Below, in pieces: positions 33,549-41,199 of a DNA stretch of 64,000 bases. Position 1 is the stretch's first letter. Every line of letters starts with the position of its first letter. The DNA lies in contig NZ_FMBW01000077.1 of NCBI RefSeq assembly GCF_900091725.1, forward strand, positions 62,001 through 126,000, given 5' to 3'. Position numbers and translations under genes: made by a program. This DNA is from Streptomyces sp. DvalAA-43. Lineage in GTDB: Bacteria; Actinomycetota; Actinomycetes; Streptomycetales; Streptomycetaceae. A model generated the notes under the pieces. The model saw only the letters and a list, made by a program, of their open reading frames with translations, was not told where the DNA came from and searched no databases.

Positions 33549-34231
33549 TGAGGCGAGTCCAGTCGGTAGCCCACACCCCGGACGGTACGGATCAGCGTCG
33601 GCGAGGACGGCACGTCCTCCACCTTGGCCCGCAGCCGCTGCACACACGCGTCGACCAGCCGGGAGTCACCGAGGTAGTCGTGCTCCCAGACCAGCCGCAG
33701 CAACTGCTGCCGCGACAGGGCCTGGCCCGGCCGACGGCTCAGCTCCAGCAGGAGGCGCAGCTCGGTCGGCGTGAGCTGCAGATCCTCCCCGTTCTTGGTC
33801 ACGGTCATCGCGGAGCGGTCGATCACCACGTTCCCGAAGGACGCGGAGTCGGTCGATTCGCGTTCGCCGCGGCGCAGCACCGCGCGGATACGGGCGTCGA
33901 GCACCCGGCCCTGTACGGGTTTCACCACATAGTCGTCGGCACCGGATTCCAGCCCGACCACGACGTCGATGTCGTCGCTACGGGCGGTCAGCAGAATGAT
34001 CGGCAGCTGGTCGGTGCGCCGGATACGCCGGCACACCTCGAAACCGTCGATCCCGGGCAGCATCACATCCAGCACGATCAGGTCCGGCCGCTGCTCGCGC
34101 AGCAGTTTCAGGCCGTCCTCTCCCGTCGCCGCAGTGGCCACACGGTGGCCCTGGCGCGACAGCGAGAGTTCGAGGGCCGTGCGGATGGCGTCGTCGTCCT
34201 CGATCAGCAACAGGAAAGGCACGCTGGTCAT
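33545..34231 (-). CDS. afsQ1: Response regulator AfsQ1
   Basis: A 228-residue OmpR/PhoB-type regulator. The receiver domain shows FLLLIEDDDAIRTALELSLS, the phospho-acceptor Asp in LIVLDVMLPGIDG, LLTARSDD and DDYVVKPVQG. The winged-helix DNA-binding domain ends in RTVRGVGYRLDSPQ. ATG 34231 gives the longest product; the S. coelicolor protein as I recall it begins three codons later at the GTG (34222), which makes the acceptor Asp52. It binds GTnAC-n6-GTnAC direct repeats, and one lies in the divergent region before sigQ. Confidence 0.96.
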   Translation of the reverse strand: MTSVPFLLLIEDDDAIRTALELSLSRQGHRVATAATGEDGLKLLREQRPDLIVLDVMLPGIDGFEVCRRIRRTDQLPIILLTARSDDIDVVVGLESGADDYVVKPVQGRVLDARIRAVLRRGERESTDSASFGNVVIDRSAMTVTKNGEDLQLTPTELRLLLELSRRPGQALSRQQLLRLVWEHDYLGDSRLVDACVQRLRAKVEDVPSSPTLIRTVRGVGYRLDSPQ

Positions 34232-34315
34232 TCTGACCCATGGCAGAGCCCCAGTTCGACAGTTGGGGCCGACTCATGCGTTCGGCGACGCTCGGACACG
34301 GGGACGGCGGGCCCT

Positions 34316-34331
34316 GTGACAGGGCTGTGAC
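34316..34331. promoter_or_regulatory. AfsQ1 box
   Basis: GTGACAGGGCTGTGAC is an exact GTnAC-n6-GTnAC direct repeat, the published AfsQ1 consensus. It is located in the 183-base divergent space between afsQ1 (-) and sigQ (+), fitting AfsQ1 control of sigQ and of itself. Confidence 0.85.
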
Positions 34332-34414
34332 AGTCGGCGGACAGCGTCATGAAACTGCCCCGGCAAGCTCATTGGCACAAGGAACGGACGGACTCCACCG
34401 ATGGGGGGCGCGAG

Positions 34415-35215
34415 ATGAACGCAACTCACAGCATCACCGCAAGCGCAGTTGTCACGCGTCTCCACGACGTCGGCCGGGGCACCGAGAAGTCCGGCGCCGG
34501 AGGGGGCACCTCCCTGGTCGAGCGCAGCCGAGACCTCGGGGGAGGGCGAGGGTGCGTTCGTGGCGCCGGGCGTCAGCACACGTCGTACATGACGGTGGTC
34601 GACGCGCCTGTGGGGGGCAACGGGGGGAACAACGGGGGCCGTGCGTACGGGGAGGGCACGGGGGAGCGGAAGGTCCCGGCGCAGGGCGAGGACGCCGAAG
34701 CGGCGTTCACGGCCTACGTCCAGGAGCGCCGCGCCTCCCTGTACGCGACCGCCTATCACCTGACCGGCGACCGGTTCGAGGCCGAGGACCTGCTGCAGAG
34801 CGCCCTCTTCTCGACGTACCGGGCATGGGACCGGATCAGCGACAAGGCGGCGGTCGGCGGCTATCTGCGCCGCACCATGACGAACCTGCACATCAGCGCC
34901 TGGCGCAGGCGCAAGCTCAACGAGTACCCGACCGAGGAGCTGCCGGAGACGGCGGGCGACACGGACGCGATGCGCGGCACGGAACTGCGCGCCGTGCTCT
35001 GGCAGGCGCTGGCACGGCTGCCGGAACTCCAGCGCACGATGCTGGTCCTGCGTTACTACGAGGGCCGCACCGATCCGGAGATCGCGGCCATCCTCGACAT
35101 CAGTGTCGGCACGGTGAAGTCCAGCATCTGGCGGTCGCTCCGCCGGCTGCGCGAGGACGAGGTCCTCAGCTTCGGCCGTGACGAGGAGGAGTCCTTCGGC
35201 GAGCTGGTGGCCTGA
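34415..35215 (+). CDS. sigQ: ECF sigma factor SigQ
   Basis: 266 residues from ATG 34415, or 208 from ATG 34589. The sigma-70 region 2 (AFTAYVQERRASLYATAYHLTGDRFEAEDLLQSALFSTYRAWDRI) and region 4 (ALARLPELQRTMLVLRYYEGRTDPEIAAILDISVGTVKSSIWRSLRRLRED) are complete and match the SigE-like ECF group. The first 100 residues are Gly-rich and variable, and include an imperfect hairpin at 34507-34547. Transcribed divergently from afsQ1, it is an AfsQ1 target in S. coelicolor, where SigQ opposes AfsQ1-driven antibiotic production. No recognisable anti-sigma gene follows. Confidence 0.92.
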   Translation: MNATHSITASAVVTRLHDVGRGTEKSGAGGGTSLVERSRDLGGGRGCVRGAGRQHTSYMTVVDAPVGGNGGNNGGRAYGEGTGERKVPAQGEDAEAAFTAYVQERRASLYATAYHLTGDRFEAEDLLQSALFSTYRAWDRISDKAAVGGYLRRTMTNLHISAWRRRKLNEYPTEELPETAGDTDAMRGTELRAVLWQALARLPELQRTMLVLRYYEGRTDPEIAAILDISVGTVKSSIWRSLRRLREDEVLSFGRDEEESFGELVA

Positions 35216-35622
35216 GGCGAGGGGGAACACGGGGGAACGAGGGGGACACGGGGCCGCTGCTTCGGGGGAGGCGGCGGAGTACGGGGGAAGTGCTGCGGGG
35301 TCGGATGGGCCGGGGGGTCCTGTCCGGCCCCGTTGGCGTGTGCCTTTGCCTGGGGCGTCGCCCTGGTGGCCGTCGTGCGGGAAAAGCCTGCCACCGATGG
35401 CTGCTTCGCCGACGTCAACGGTTCGCATCTCGCGGTGAACGCGAAGATCTGGTCCAGGTGATGCGAGGAGTGTCCGAGGACCCGGCGCTGCTCACGTTCC
35501 TGTGTGCGCCGGGCGCGATGCGTGGCCGGACCAGGTTGGGCGCAAGACGCGTCCAGCCGCTGTTCCCGCTTTCTCGGGGCGGGGCCGGCGGGACACCTCG
35601 CCCGCGCCCCGCGGCCCTGCCC
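35216..35622. other. 407-base gap between sigQ and the uridine kinase gene
   Basis: No convincing gene. The strand of sigQ stays open after its TGA for 81 codons, ending at 35461. The last part reads like protein (WGVALVAVVREKPATDGCFA then DVNGSHLAVNAKIWSR) and could start at a TTG at 35333, giving 42 residues with a short hydrophobic stretch, but there is no clear ribosome binding site. It may be a decayed gene end or a small membrane peptide. The remainder is G-rich spacer. Confidence 0.4.
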
Positions 35623-36336
35623 CTACTCCGGAACCGGCGTCCCCACCGGCGCCCGTCGGCACCGTCCGGCCGCCGCCGCGGCCAGTCGGCCCAGGGCCTC
35701 CTCCTTGCCGCACGGGTACGCGCCCAGTGCCGTCTGCCGTGCCACGATGCGCCGTTCCGCGCGCATCAGCCGCCATCCGCGGCGCAGCAGGAAGGGCACC
35801 GACTTGCGTCCCTCGCGCAGATCCCGCAGCAGCCTGCGGCGGAACGTCGTCGTCGGACGGCCGCGCAGACAGAGCGCGTCCGCCAGTACGCCCAGCTCCT
35901 GGCAGCGCTCGACTATGTCCGCCGCGAAGATCCCCTCGGCCACGAACAGCGGGGTGCGCTCGATGTGCAGGGCCTCCCGGTCGACCCGGGAGCTGGTGGA
36001 GATGTCGTAGACCGGTACGTGGGTGCGGCCCGTGCGGCACAGCTCCGTGATCGCGGCGACCGCGCCGTCGGCGTCCCAGGACTGTGCGGAGTCCCAGTCG
36101 ATGTCCGTACTGCCGGGAACGAGCGGCAGCGTGGGGTCGTCGCCCTCCTTGTAGAAGTCGTCCAGGCGCAGCACCGGGAGGTCGGTGCGGGCGGCCAGGG
36201 AGGACTTGCCGGAGCCGGAAGGGCCCGCGAGCAGTACCACGCGGGTCGGGATCGATTGGGAATTCACAGAACACGAGTGTGAGGCATTGACCCGCGCAGG
36301 GGATCCCCCGGTGCCTGTGTTGGTATCGAGCATCAC
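35623..36336 (-). CDS. Uridine kinase-like P-loop kinase
   Basis: Up to 237 residues. RVVLLAGPSGSGKSSLAART is the P-loop, VLRLDDFYKEGDDPTLP the lid/acceptor region with the conserved DDFY of uridine kinases, then DWDSAQSWD, FVAEGIFAADIV and an Arg-rich LID segment (TTFRRRLLRDLREGRKS). It would phosphorylate uridine/cytidine to the monophosphates, a salvage alternative to the catabolic enzymes encoded nearby. The first codons (GTG 36336, ATG 36333) follow TTGAGG; GTG 36267 lies nearer the P-loop. An imperfect copy of the nucleoside operator (36348-36361) stands just upstream. Confidence 0.85.
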   Translation of the reverse strand: MMLDTNTGTGGSPARVNASHSCSVNSQSIPTRVVLLAGPSGSGKSSLAARTDLPVLRLDDFYKEGDDPTLPLVPGSTDIDWDSAQSWDADGAVAAITELCRTGRTHVPVYDISTSSRVDREALHIERTPLFVAEGIFAADIVERCQELGVLADALCLRGRPTTTFRRRLLRDLREGRKSVPFLLRRGWRLMRAERRIVARQTALGAYPCGKEEALGRLAAAAAGRCRRAPVGTPVPE

Positions 36337-36347
36337 ACCTCAACTAC

Positions 36348-36361
36348 TCTACGCACCCAGA
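36348..36361. promoter_or_regulatory. Possible degenerate nucleoside-regulon operator
   Basis: TCTACGCACCCAGA agrees with TCTACGCGCGTAGA at 11 of 14 positions, with an intact left half. It lies 12 bases upstream of the uridine kinase start and 36 bases ahead of the divergent secreted-protein gene. It is weaker than the six main sites. Confidence 0.35.
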
Positions 36362-36396
36362 TGATTACTCAACGGTCTCGATCAGGCGGGAACTCC

Positions 36397-36816
36397 ATGG
36401 CACGTCACGCATTCTCCAGGTCCCGGCGCCGCGCCCTGCTCAGGGCAGGGCTGACCGTCACCGCGGTGGGTGCCGCGCTCGGTGCGGGGGGTGCGGCGGC
36501 CCAGGCGGCGCCGCTGCCCCACGTGCCGGTCGTGGGCGCCGACAGCGGCCTCGGCGCGGCCGGTGAGGCCGCCGGGGGCGCGGTGACCGGGGCGCTCGGT
36601 CACTCGCTCCGGGGCGCTGTCGCCCCGGTGACCCACCTGCGGCTCGACCCGCTGGCCGGCACGGGCACGGACCCGCTGAACAACGCGGTCGGGACGCAGA
36701 TCGCCGACTTCAAGCCGATCTCGACGGCCGCCGTCACCGACCCGCTGACCAGTGGCGGTGCGCTGAAGGACCTGCCGCTGGTCGGGTCGCTGGTGACGGC
36801 GCTGCACGGCGGCTGA
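36397..36816 (+). CDS. Small secreted protein, possibly Tat-exported
   Basis: A 139-residue exported protein. The N-terminus ARHAFSRSRRRALLRAGLTV has adjacent arginines before a hydrophobic core, ending near AAAQAAP, compatible with Sec or Tat export. The mature part is Gly/Ala/Pro/Leu rich without a recognisable domain (LPHVPVVGADSGLGAAGEAA, LRLDPLAGTGTDPLNNAVGT). It resembles in composition the small secreted protein at 29950. ATG 36397 is chosen because GGCGGGAAC precedes it and the signal peptide then starts correctly. It is convergent with the aldehyde dehydrogenase operon across a hairpin. Confidence 0.72.
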   Translation: MARHAFSRSRRRALLRAGLTVTAVGAALGAGGAAAQAAPLPHVPVVGADSGLGAAGEAAGGAVTGALGHSLRGAVAPVTHLRLDPLAGTGTDPLNNAVGTQIADFKPISTAAVTDPLTSGGALKDLPLVGSLVTALHGG

Positions 36817-36828
36817 ACCGGAAGCGTC

Positions 36829-36862
36829 CCGTCCCCCCGGAGTTCCGGTTCCGGGGGAACGG
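36829..36862. terminator. Hairpin between convergent genes
   Basis: CCGTCCCCCCGGA pairs with TCCGGGGGAACGG (one mismatch) around an 8-base loop, between the secreted-protein gene (+) and the truncated aldehyde dehydrogenase gene (-). Confidence 0.7.
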
Positions 36863-36891
36863 GCCGCCCTTGTGCGCAGGGCCGGTGACGG

Positions 36892-37818
36892 TCAGTACGA
36901 GGAGCCCGAGGCGCCCAGGGCGCCCGTCGGATGCCAGACCGTCTTGGTCTCCAGGAAGGCCGTCAGGCGGTGGGTGCCCGGGTCGGCCGTCCAGTCGACG
37001 GACCCGCCGTCCACAGGCTGTGGGCGGACGACCCGCTTCAGGTTGTCCGCCGCCGCGATCTCCAGCTCCTTCGCCAACGCGGCGTCGGCGCCCGTGAGGT
37101 CGATCGCGTTCACGTCCTGGTGGGAGGCGAGCGGCGCCGCGATCTCCGCGGTGTTGCCGGACAGGATGTTCACCACGCCGCCCGGCAGGTCGGAGGTGGC
37201 CAGCACCTCGCCCAGGGACAGGGCCGGGAGCGGGGAGTCCGCCGAGGCGACGACGACCGCCGTGTTGCCGGTCGCGATCACCGGGGCGATCACCGAGACC
37301 AGGCCCAGGAACGACGACTCCTGGGGGGCCAGGACCGTGACCACACCGGTCGGCTCGGGGGTGGACAGGTTGAAGAACGGGCCCGCGACCGGGTTCGCCC
37401 CGCCCACGACCTGGCCGATCTTGTCGGTCCAGCCCGCGTACCAGACCCAGCGGTCGATCGCCGCGTCCACGACGGCCGCCGCCTTGGACTTCGACAGGCC
37501 CTCCGCGTCCGCCACTTCCCGTACGAACTGCTCCTTGCGGCCCTCCAGCATCTCCGCGACGCGGTAGAGGACCTGGCCGCGGTTGTACGCCGTCGCGCCC
37601 GACCAGCCGCCGAACGCCTTGCGGGCGGCCACGACCGCGTCGCGCGCGTCCTTGCGGGAGGACTGGGGCGCGTTCGCCAGCCACTTGCCCGTGCCCGCCT
37701 CGCCGGTGGCTGATTTCTTCGCCGTCACCTCGTACACCCGGCCGCTCTCGGAGCGGGGGAACTTGCCCCCGACGTACAGCTTGTAGGTCTTGAAGACGCT
37801 CAGACGGTTATCGGACAT
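36892..37818 (-). CDS. Truncated aldehyde dehydrogenase-like protein lacking the catalytic domain
   Basis: A 308-residue protein covering only the NAD-binding part of the aldehyde dehydrogenase fold: YKLYVGGKFPRSESGRVYEV, the ARDAVVAARKAFGGWSGATAYNRGQVLYR helix, GVVTVLAPQESSFLGLVSVI, PVIATGNTAVVVAS and LPGGVVNILSG. It stops where a full enzyme (about 480 residues) would present the catalytic Cys, so neither the Cys nor the GxGxxG-Glu region (ELGGK) is present. It overlaps the 3' end of the complete aldehyde dehydrogenase gene by 11 bases, so the two are made together. It is probably a non-catalytic partner, as in the second half of ALDH16 proteins. Confidence 0.88.
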   Translation of the reverse strand: MSDNRLSVFKTYKLYVGGKFPRSESGRVYEVTAKKSATGEAGTGKWLANAPQSSRKDARDAVVAARKAFGGWSGATAYNRGQVLYRVAEMLEGRKEQFVREVADAEGLSKSKAAAVVDAAIDRWVWYAGWTDKIGQVVGGANPVAGPFFNLSTPEPTGVVTVLAPQESSFLGLVSVIAPVIATGNTAVVVASADSPLPALSLGEVLATSDLPGGVVNILSGNTAEIAAPLASHQDVNAIDLTGADAALAKELEIAAADNLKRVVRPQPVDGGSVDWTADPGTHRLTAFLETKTVWHPTGALGASGSSY

Positions 37819-39247
37819 CGAGGTACGCCTCCAGGCCGTGACGGCCGCCTTCGCGGCCGAAGCCCGACTCCTTGTAGCCGCCGAAGGGCGAGGTCGGGTC
37901 GAACTTGTTGAACGTGTTGGCCCAGACGACGCCCGCCCGGAGCTTGTTCGCCACCGCGAGGATGCGGGAGCCCTTCTCCGTCCAGATGCCGGCCGAGAGG
38001 CCGTACTGGCTGTTGTTGGCCTTGGCGACCGCCTCGTCGGGCGTGCGGAAGGACAGCACCGACAGCACCGGGCCGAAGATCTCGTCGCGGGCGATGGTGT
38101 GCGCCTGGGTGACGTTGGTGAACAGCGTCGGGGCGAACCAGTAGCCGGAGGAGGGGAGGTCGCACGGGGCGGACCAGCGTTCGGCGCCCTCCGCCTCGCC
38201 CGTCTCGGCGAGCGCGGTGATCCGGGCGAGCTGCTCCGCGGAGTTGATCGCGCCGATGTCGGTGTTCTTGTCCAGCGGGTCGCCGAGCCGGAGTGTGGAG
38301 AGCCGGCGCTTCAGGGAGTCCAGCAGCTCGTCCTGGACCGACTCCTGGACCAGGAGCCGCGAGCCCGCGCAGCAGACCTGGCCCTGGTTGAAGAAGATGC
38401 CGGTGACGATGCCCTCGACGGCCTGGTCGATCGGGGCGTCGTCGAAGACGATGTTGGCGCCCTTGCCGCCCAGTTCGAGCGTCACCCTCTTGTCCGTACC
38501 GGCGACCTGGCGGGCGATGGCCTTGCCGACCGCGGTCGAGCCGGTGAACGCGACCTTGTTGACGTCCTCGTGCGCGACGAGGGCGGCGCCCGCGTCCCCG
38601 TAGCCGGGAAGGATGTTCACGACACCCTTGGGCAGGCCCGCCTGGCGGCAGATGTCCGCGAAGAACAGCGCGGAGAGCGGGGTCGTCTCGGCGGGCTTGA
38701 GGACCACGGTGTTGCCGGTGGCGAGCGCCGGGGCGATCTTCCACGCGAGCATGAGCAGCGGGAAGTTCCACGGGATGACCTGGCCCGCGACGCCGAGCGG
38801 GCGCGGGTTCGCGCCGTAACCGGCGTGGTCGAGCTTGTCGGCCCAGCCCGCGTAGTAGAAGAAGTGCGCCGCGACCAGGGGGAGGTCCGCGTCGCGGGTC
38901 TCCCTGATCGGCTTGCCGTTGTCGAGGGTTTCGAGGACGGCGAGCTCGCGGCTGCGCTCCTGGATGATCCGGGCGATCCGGAAGAGGTACTTGGCGCGCT
39001 CGGAGCCGGGCAGCGCCGACCACTTCTCGAACGCCTTGCGGGCCGCCTTCACGGCCCGGTCGACGTCGGCCGCACCGGCCTGCGCGACCTCGGAGAGCAC
39101 CTCCTCGGTGCTCGGCGAGACGGTCTTGAAGACCTTGCCGTCGGCCGCCTCGGTGAACTCGCCGTCGATGAACAGCCCGTACGAGGGCGCGATGTCGACG
39201 ACCGAGCGCGACTCGGGGGCGGGGGCGTACTCGAATGCAGATGCCAT
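37808..39247 (-). CDS. Aldehyde dehydrogenase, complete and catalytic
   Basis: A 479-residue NAD(P)-dependent aldehyde dehydrogenase. It shows PWNFPLLMLAWKIAPALATGNT (coenzyme site), VAFTGSTAVGKAIA, the general-base Glu about 258 in TLELGGKGANIVFDD, and the catalytic cysteines about 292-293 in FFNQGQVCCAGSRLLV. Near the end is the EIFGPVLSVL segment. It lies 5 bases downstream of deoC and 11 bases into the next gene, within one operon. The likely role is oxidising acetaldehyde released by DeoC to acetate. The operon is headed by the nucleoside operator at 40234. The substrate is inferred from context. Confidence 0.92.
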   Translation of the reverse strand: MASAFEYAPAPESRSVVDIAPSYGLFIDGEFTEAADGKVFKTVSPSTEEVLSEVAQAGAADVDRAVKAARKAFEKWSALPGSERAKYLFRIARIIQERSRELAVLETLDNGKPIRETRDADLPLVAAHFFYYAGWADKLDHAGYGANPRPLGVAGQVIPWNFPLLMLAWKIAPALATGNTVVLKPAETTPLSALFFADICRQAGLPKGVVNILPGYGDAGAALVAHEDVNKVAFTGSTAVGKAIARQVAGTDKRVTLELGGKGANIVFDDAPIDQAVEGIVTGIFFNQGQVCCAGSRLLVQESVQDELLDSLKRRLSTLRLGDPLDKNTDIGAINSAEQLARITALAETGEAEGAERWSAPCDLPSSGYWFAPTLFTNVTQAHTIARDEIFGPVLSVLSFRTPDEAVAKANNSQYGLSAGIWTEKGSRILAVANKLRAGVVWANTFNKFDPTSPFGGYKESGFGREGGRHGLEAYLDVR

Positions 39248-39252
39248 GGGGA

Positions 39253-40215
39253 TCAGTCCACCGTCACGTAATCGGGGCCGGAGTAACGGCCGGTGCTGAG
39301 CTTCTGGCGCTGCATCAGCAGGTCGTTCAGCAGGCTGGAGGCGCCGAAGCGGAACCAGTGGTTGTCCAGCCAGTCCTCGCCCGCGGTCTCGTTCACCAGC
39401 ACCAGGAACTTGACCGCGTCCTTGGACGTACGGATGCCGCCGGCCGGCTTCACACCGATCTGCACGCCGGTCTGCGCGCGGAAGTCGCGCACGGCCTCCA
39501 GCATCAGCAGGGTGTTCGCGGGAGTGGCGTTCGTGGCGACCTTGCCGGTCGACGTCTTGATGAAGTCGGCGCCCGCCAGCATGCCGAGCCAGGAGGCGCG
39601 GCGGATGTTGTCGTACGTGGACAGCTCGCCCGTCTCGAAGATCACCTTGAGGCGGGCGTCGGGGCCGTCGGCCCGCGCGCACTCCGCCTTCACGGCGAGG
39701 ATCTCCTCGTACACCTTCAGATAGCGGCCGGAGAGGAAGGCGCCCCGGTCGATCACCATGTCGATCTCGTCCGCCCCGGCGGCCACGGCGTCGCGGACGT
39801 CCGCGAGCTTCACGTCGAGCGCGGCGCGGCCGGCGGGGAAGGCCGTCGCCACGGAGGCCACCTTCACACCGGAGCCGGCCAGCGCGGCGACGGCGGTCGC
39901 CGCCATGTCGGGGTAGACGCAGACCGCCGCGGTGCGCGGGGTCGTGCGGTCGGTCGGATCGGGATGGACGGCCTTGGCGGCGAGGGCCCGGACCTTGCCC
40001 GGGGTGTCCGCGCCTTCCAGCGTCGTCAGGTCGATCATCGAGATGGCCAGGTCGATGGCGTAGGCCTTGGCCGTCGTCTTGATCGAACGGGTGCCGAGGG
40101 ACGCGGCGCGCGCTTCGAGGCCGACGGCGTCGACGCCGGGCAGCCCGTGCAGGAAGCGGCGCAGCGCACTGTCGGACGCGGTCGCGTCGGAGAATGCAGG
40201 AGCTGTGGTGGGCAT
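39253..40215 (-). CDS. deoC: Deoxyribose-phosphate aldolase
   Basis: A 320-residue class I aldolase that splits 2-deoxyribose 5-phosphate into glyceraldehyde 3-phosphate and acetaldehyde. Conserved parts are IDLTTLEGADTPGKV, AAVCVYPDMAATAV, VASVATAFPAGRAAL, GADEIDMVIDRGAFL, the Schiff-base Lys about 220 in ADFIKTSTGKVATNATPANT, and GVKPAGGIRTSKDAV. It is about 60-100 residues longer than small bacterial DeoC but matches the longer eukaryotic/actinobacterial form. ATG 40215 is used; a GTG two codons upstream is possible. The operator core ends 20 bases before the start. Two aldehyde dehydrogenase genes follow. Confidence 0.95.
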   Translation of the reverse strand: MPTTAPAFSDATASDSALRRFLHGLPGVDAVGLEARAASLGTRSIKTTAKAYAIDLAISMIDLTTLEGADTPGKVRALAAKAVHPDPTDRTTPRTAAVCVYPDMAATAVAALAGSGVKVASVATAFPAGRAALDVKLADVRDAVAAGADEIDMVIDRGAFLSGRYLKVYEEILAVKAECARADGPDARLKVIFETGELSTYDNIRRASWLGMLAGADFIKTSTGKVATNATPANTLLMLEAVRDFRAQTGVQIGVKPAGGIRTSKDAVKFLVLVNETAGEDWLDNHWFRFGASSLLNDLLMQRQKLSTGRYSGPDYVTVD

Positions 40216-40233
40216 GGTCACCAGAGGAGCATA

Positions 40234-40247
40234 TCTACGCGCGTAGC
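40234..40247. promoter_or_regulatory. Nucleoside-regulon operator, site 5
   Basis: TCTACGCGCGTAGC contains the full 12-base core CTACGCGCGTAG and lies 19 bases upstream of the deoC ATG (gene on the minus strand). Confidence 0.85.
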
Positions 40248-40330
40248 GACCTGTACAGGGGGACCGCTTCTCCGCGACCGGCCCCGGTCCGCCGGGCAGG
40301 CCCTCGCCCCCGTCAGGCAGAATCGGGCCC

Positions 40331-40984
40331 ATGACGAGCCCCACACCACCCGCCGAGCCGGTCTACGCCGACCGGACCTTCCGCTCGCCCGCCGGGATCG
40401 TCGGGGGCGTCCTGCTGCTTCTGCTCATCTTCTGGATCGGCGGGGACGCCGCGATCCGCGGGCACGGCCGGGTGCCGTGGCTGGCGCTGGCGGGGATGCT
40501 GACCTCGGTGCCGCTGGTCGTCGCGTTCACGCTGCGGCCCGTCGTGTCCGCCGGTGACCGGCGCATCCGGATCCGCAACCCGTTCCGGACGATCACCATG
40601 CCGTGGACCGAGGTCGCGGACCTGCGGGCCGGGTATTCGAGCGAGCTGTTCACCGAGGGCGGCGCCAAGTACCAGCTGTGGGCGGTGCCGGTCTCGCTGC
40701 GGCAGCGCAAGAAGGCGGCCCGGCAGCAGTCCCGGCGGTCGCTGGACGACCCCTACGACCGCACGTCCGTGCAGGCCGATGTGCGCGACACCCGGGCCCG
40801 GACGGCGTCGGCCGACCAGACCCTGGCCGATCTGCGCGAGCTGGCGGAGCGGGCGAGGACGGGCGGTGCGGGCGCCGCCGCGGGGTCCACGGAGTCGTCC
40901 GTCTCGGTGCGCTGGGCGTACGAGGTGATCGCACCGGCGGTGGTGGGCGCGGTGCTGCTCGTCGTGCTGTTCGCGACCGGCTGA
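40331..40984 (+). CDS. PH-domain (DUF) membrane protein
   Basis: A 217-residue protein with three membrane segments: SPAGIVGGVLLLLLIFWIGG, PWLALAGMLTSVPLVVAFTL, and a C-terminal APAVVGAVLLVVLFATG anchor. Between the second and third, RIRIRNPFRTITMPWTEVADLRAGYSSELFTEGGAKYQLWAVPVSL looks like the bacterial pleckstrin-homology (low-molecular-weight antigen 6) domain. A charged linker then contains coiled-coil-like heptads (ADQTLADLRELAERA). The ATG is 11 bases after a CAGGCAGAAT stretch. Function unknown; it is divergent from deoC. Confidence 0.75.
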   Translation: MTSPTPPAEPVYADRTFRSPAGIVGGVLLLLLIFWIGGDAAIRGHGRVPWLALAGMLTSVPLVVAFTLRPVVSAGDRRIRIRNPFRTITMPWTEVADLRAGYSSELFTEGGAKYQLWAVPVSLRQRKKAARQQSRRSLDDPYDRTSVQADVRDTRARTASADQTLADLRELAERARTGGAGAAAGSTESSVSVRWAYEVIAPAVVGAVLLVVLFATG

Positions 40985-41091
40985 GGCCGGGCGGGGGCCA
41001 CCCGAGAGGCTCTGAGGGCGGGTCGGAAGGCCCGTAGGGTCGGGGACGGCTCGTACGGTCAGGGAAGGCCCGTACGAGGGCCTGATCCGGT

Positions 41092-41140
41092 GAAGCCCGA
41101 AGCCCGAAGCCCGAAGCCCGAAGCCCGAAGCCCGAAGCCC
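41092..41140 (+). repeat. Seven exact GAAGCCC heptamers feeding a terminator stem
   Basis: Seven head-to-tail copies of GAAGCCC occupy 41092-41140. The last copy is the start of the left arm of the hairpin at 41134-41166, so the right arm GGGCTTC can in principle pair with any of the seven. Confidence 0.9.
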
Positions 41141-41166
41141 GCACCGTGTTTGCCGGTGCGGGCTTC
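41134..41166. terminator. 13-bp hairpin downstream of the PH-domain gene
   Basis: GAAGCCCGCACCG pairs perfectly with CGGTGCGGGCTTC around TGTTTGC. It separates the PH-domain gene (+) from the secreted protein gene (-). Confidence 0.8.
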
Positions 41167-41199
41167 GGCATGTTCCGGATGTTCCTGATGCTCCGGGGG

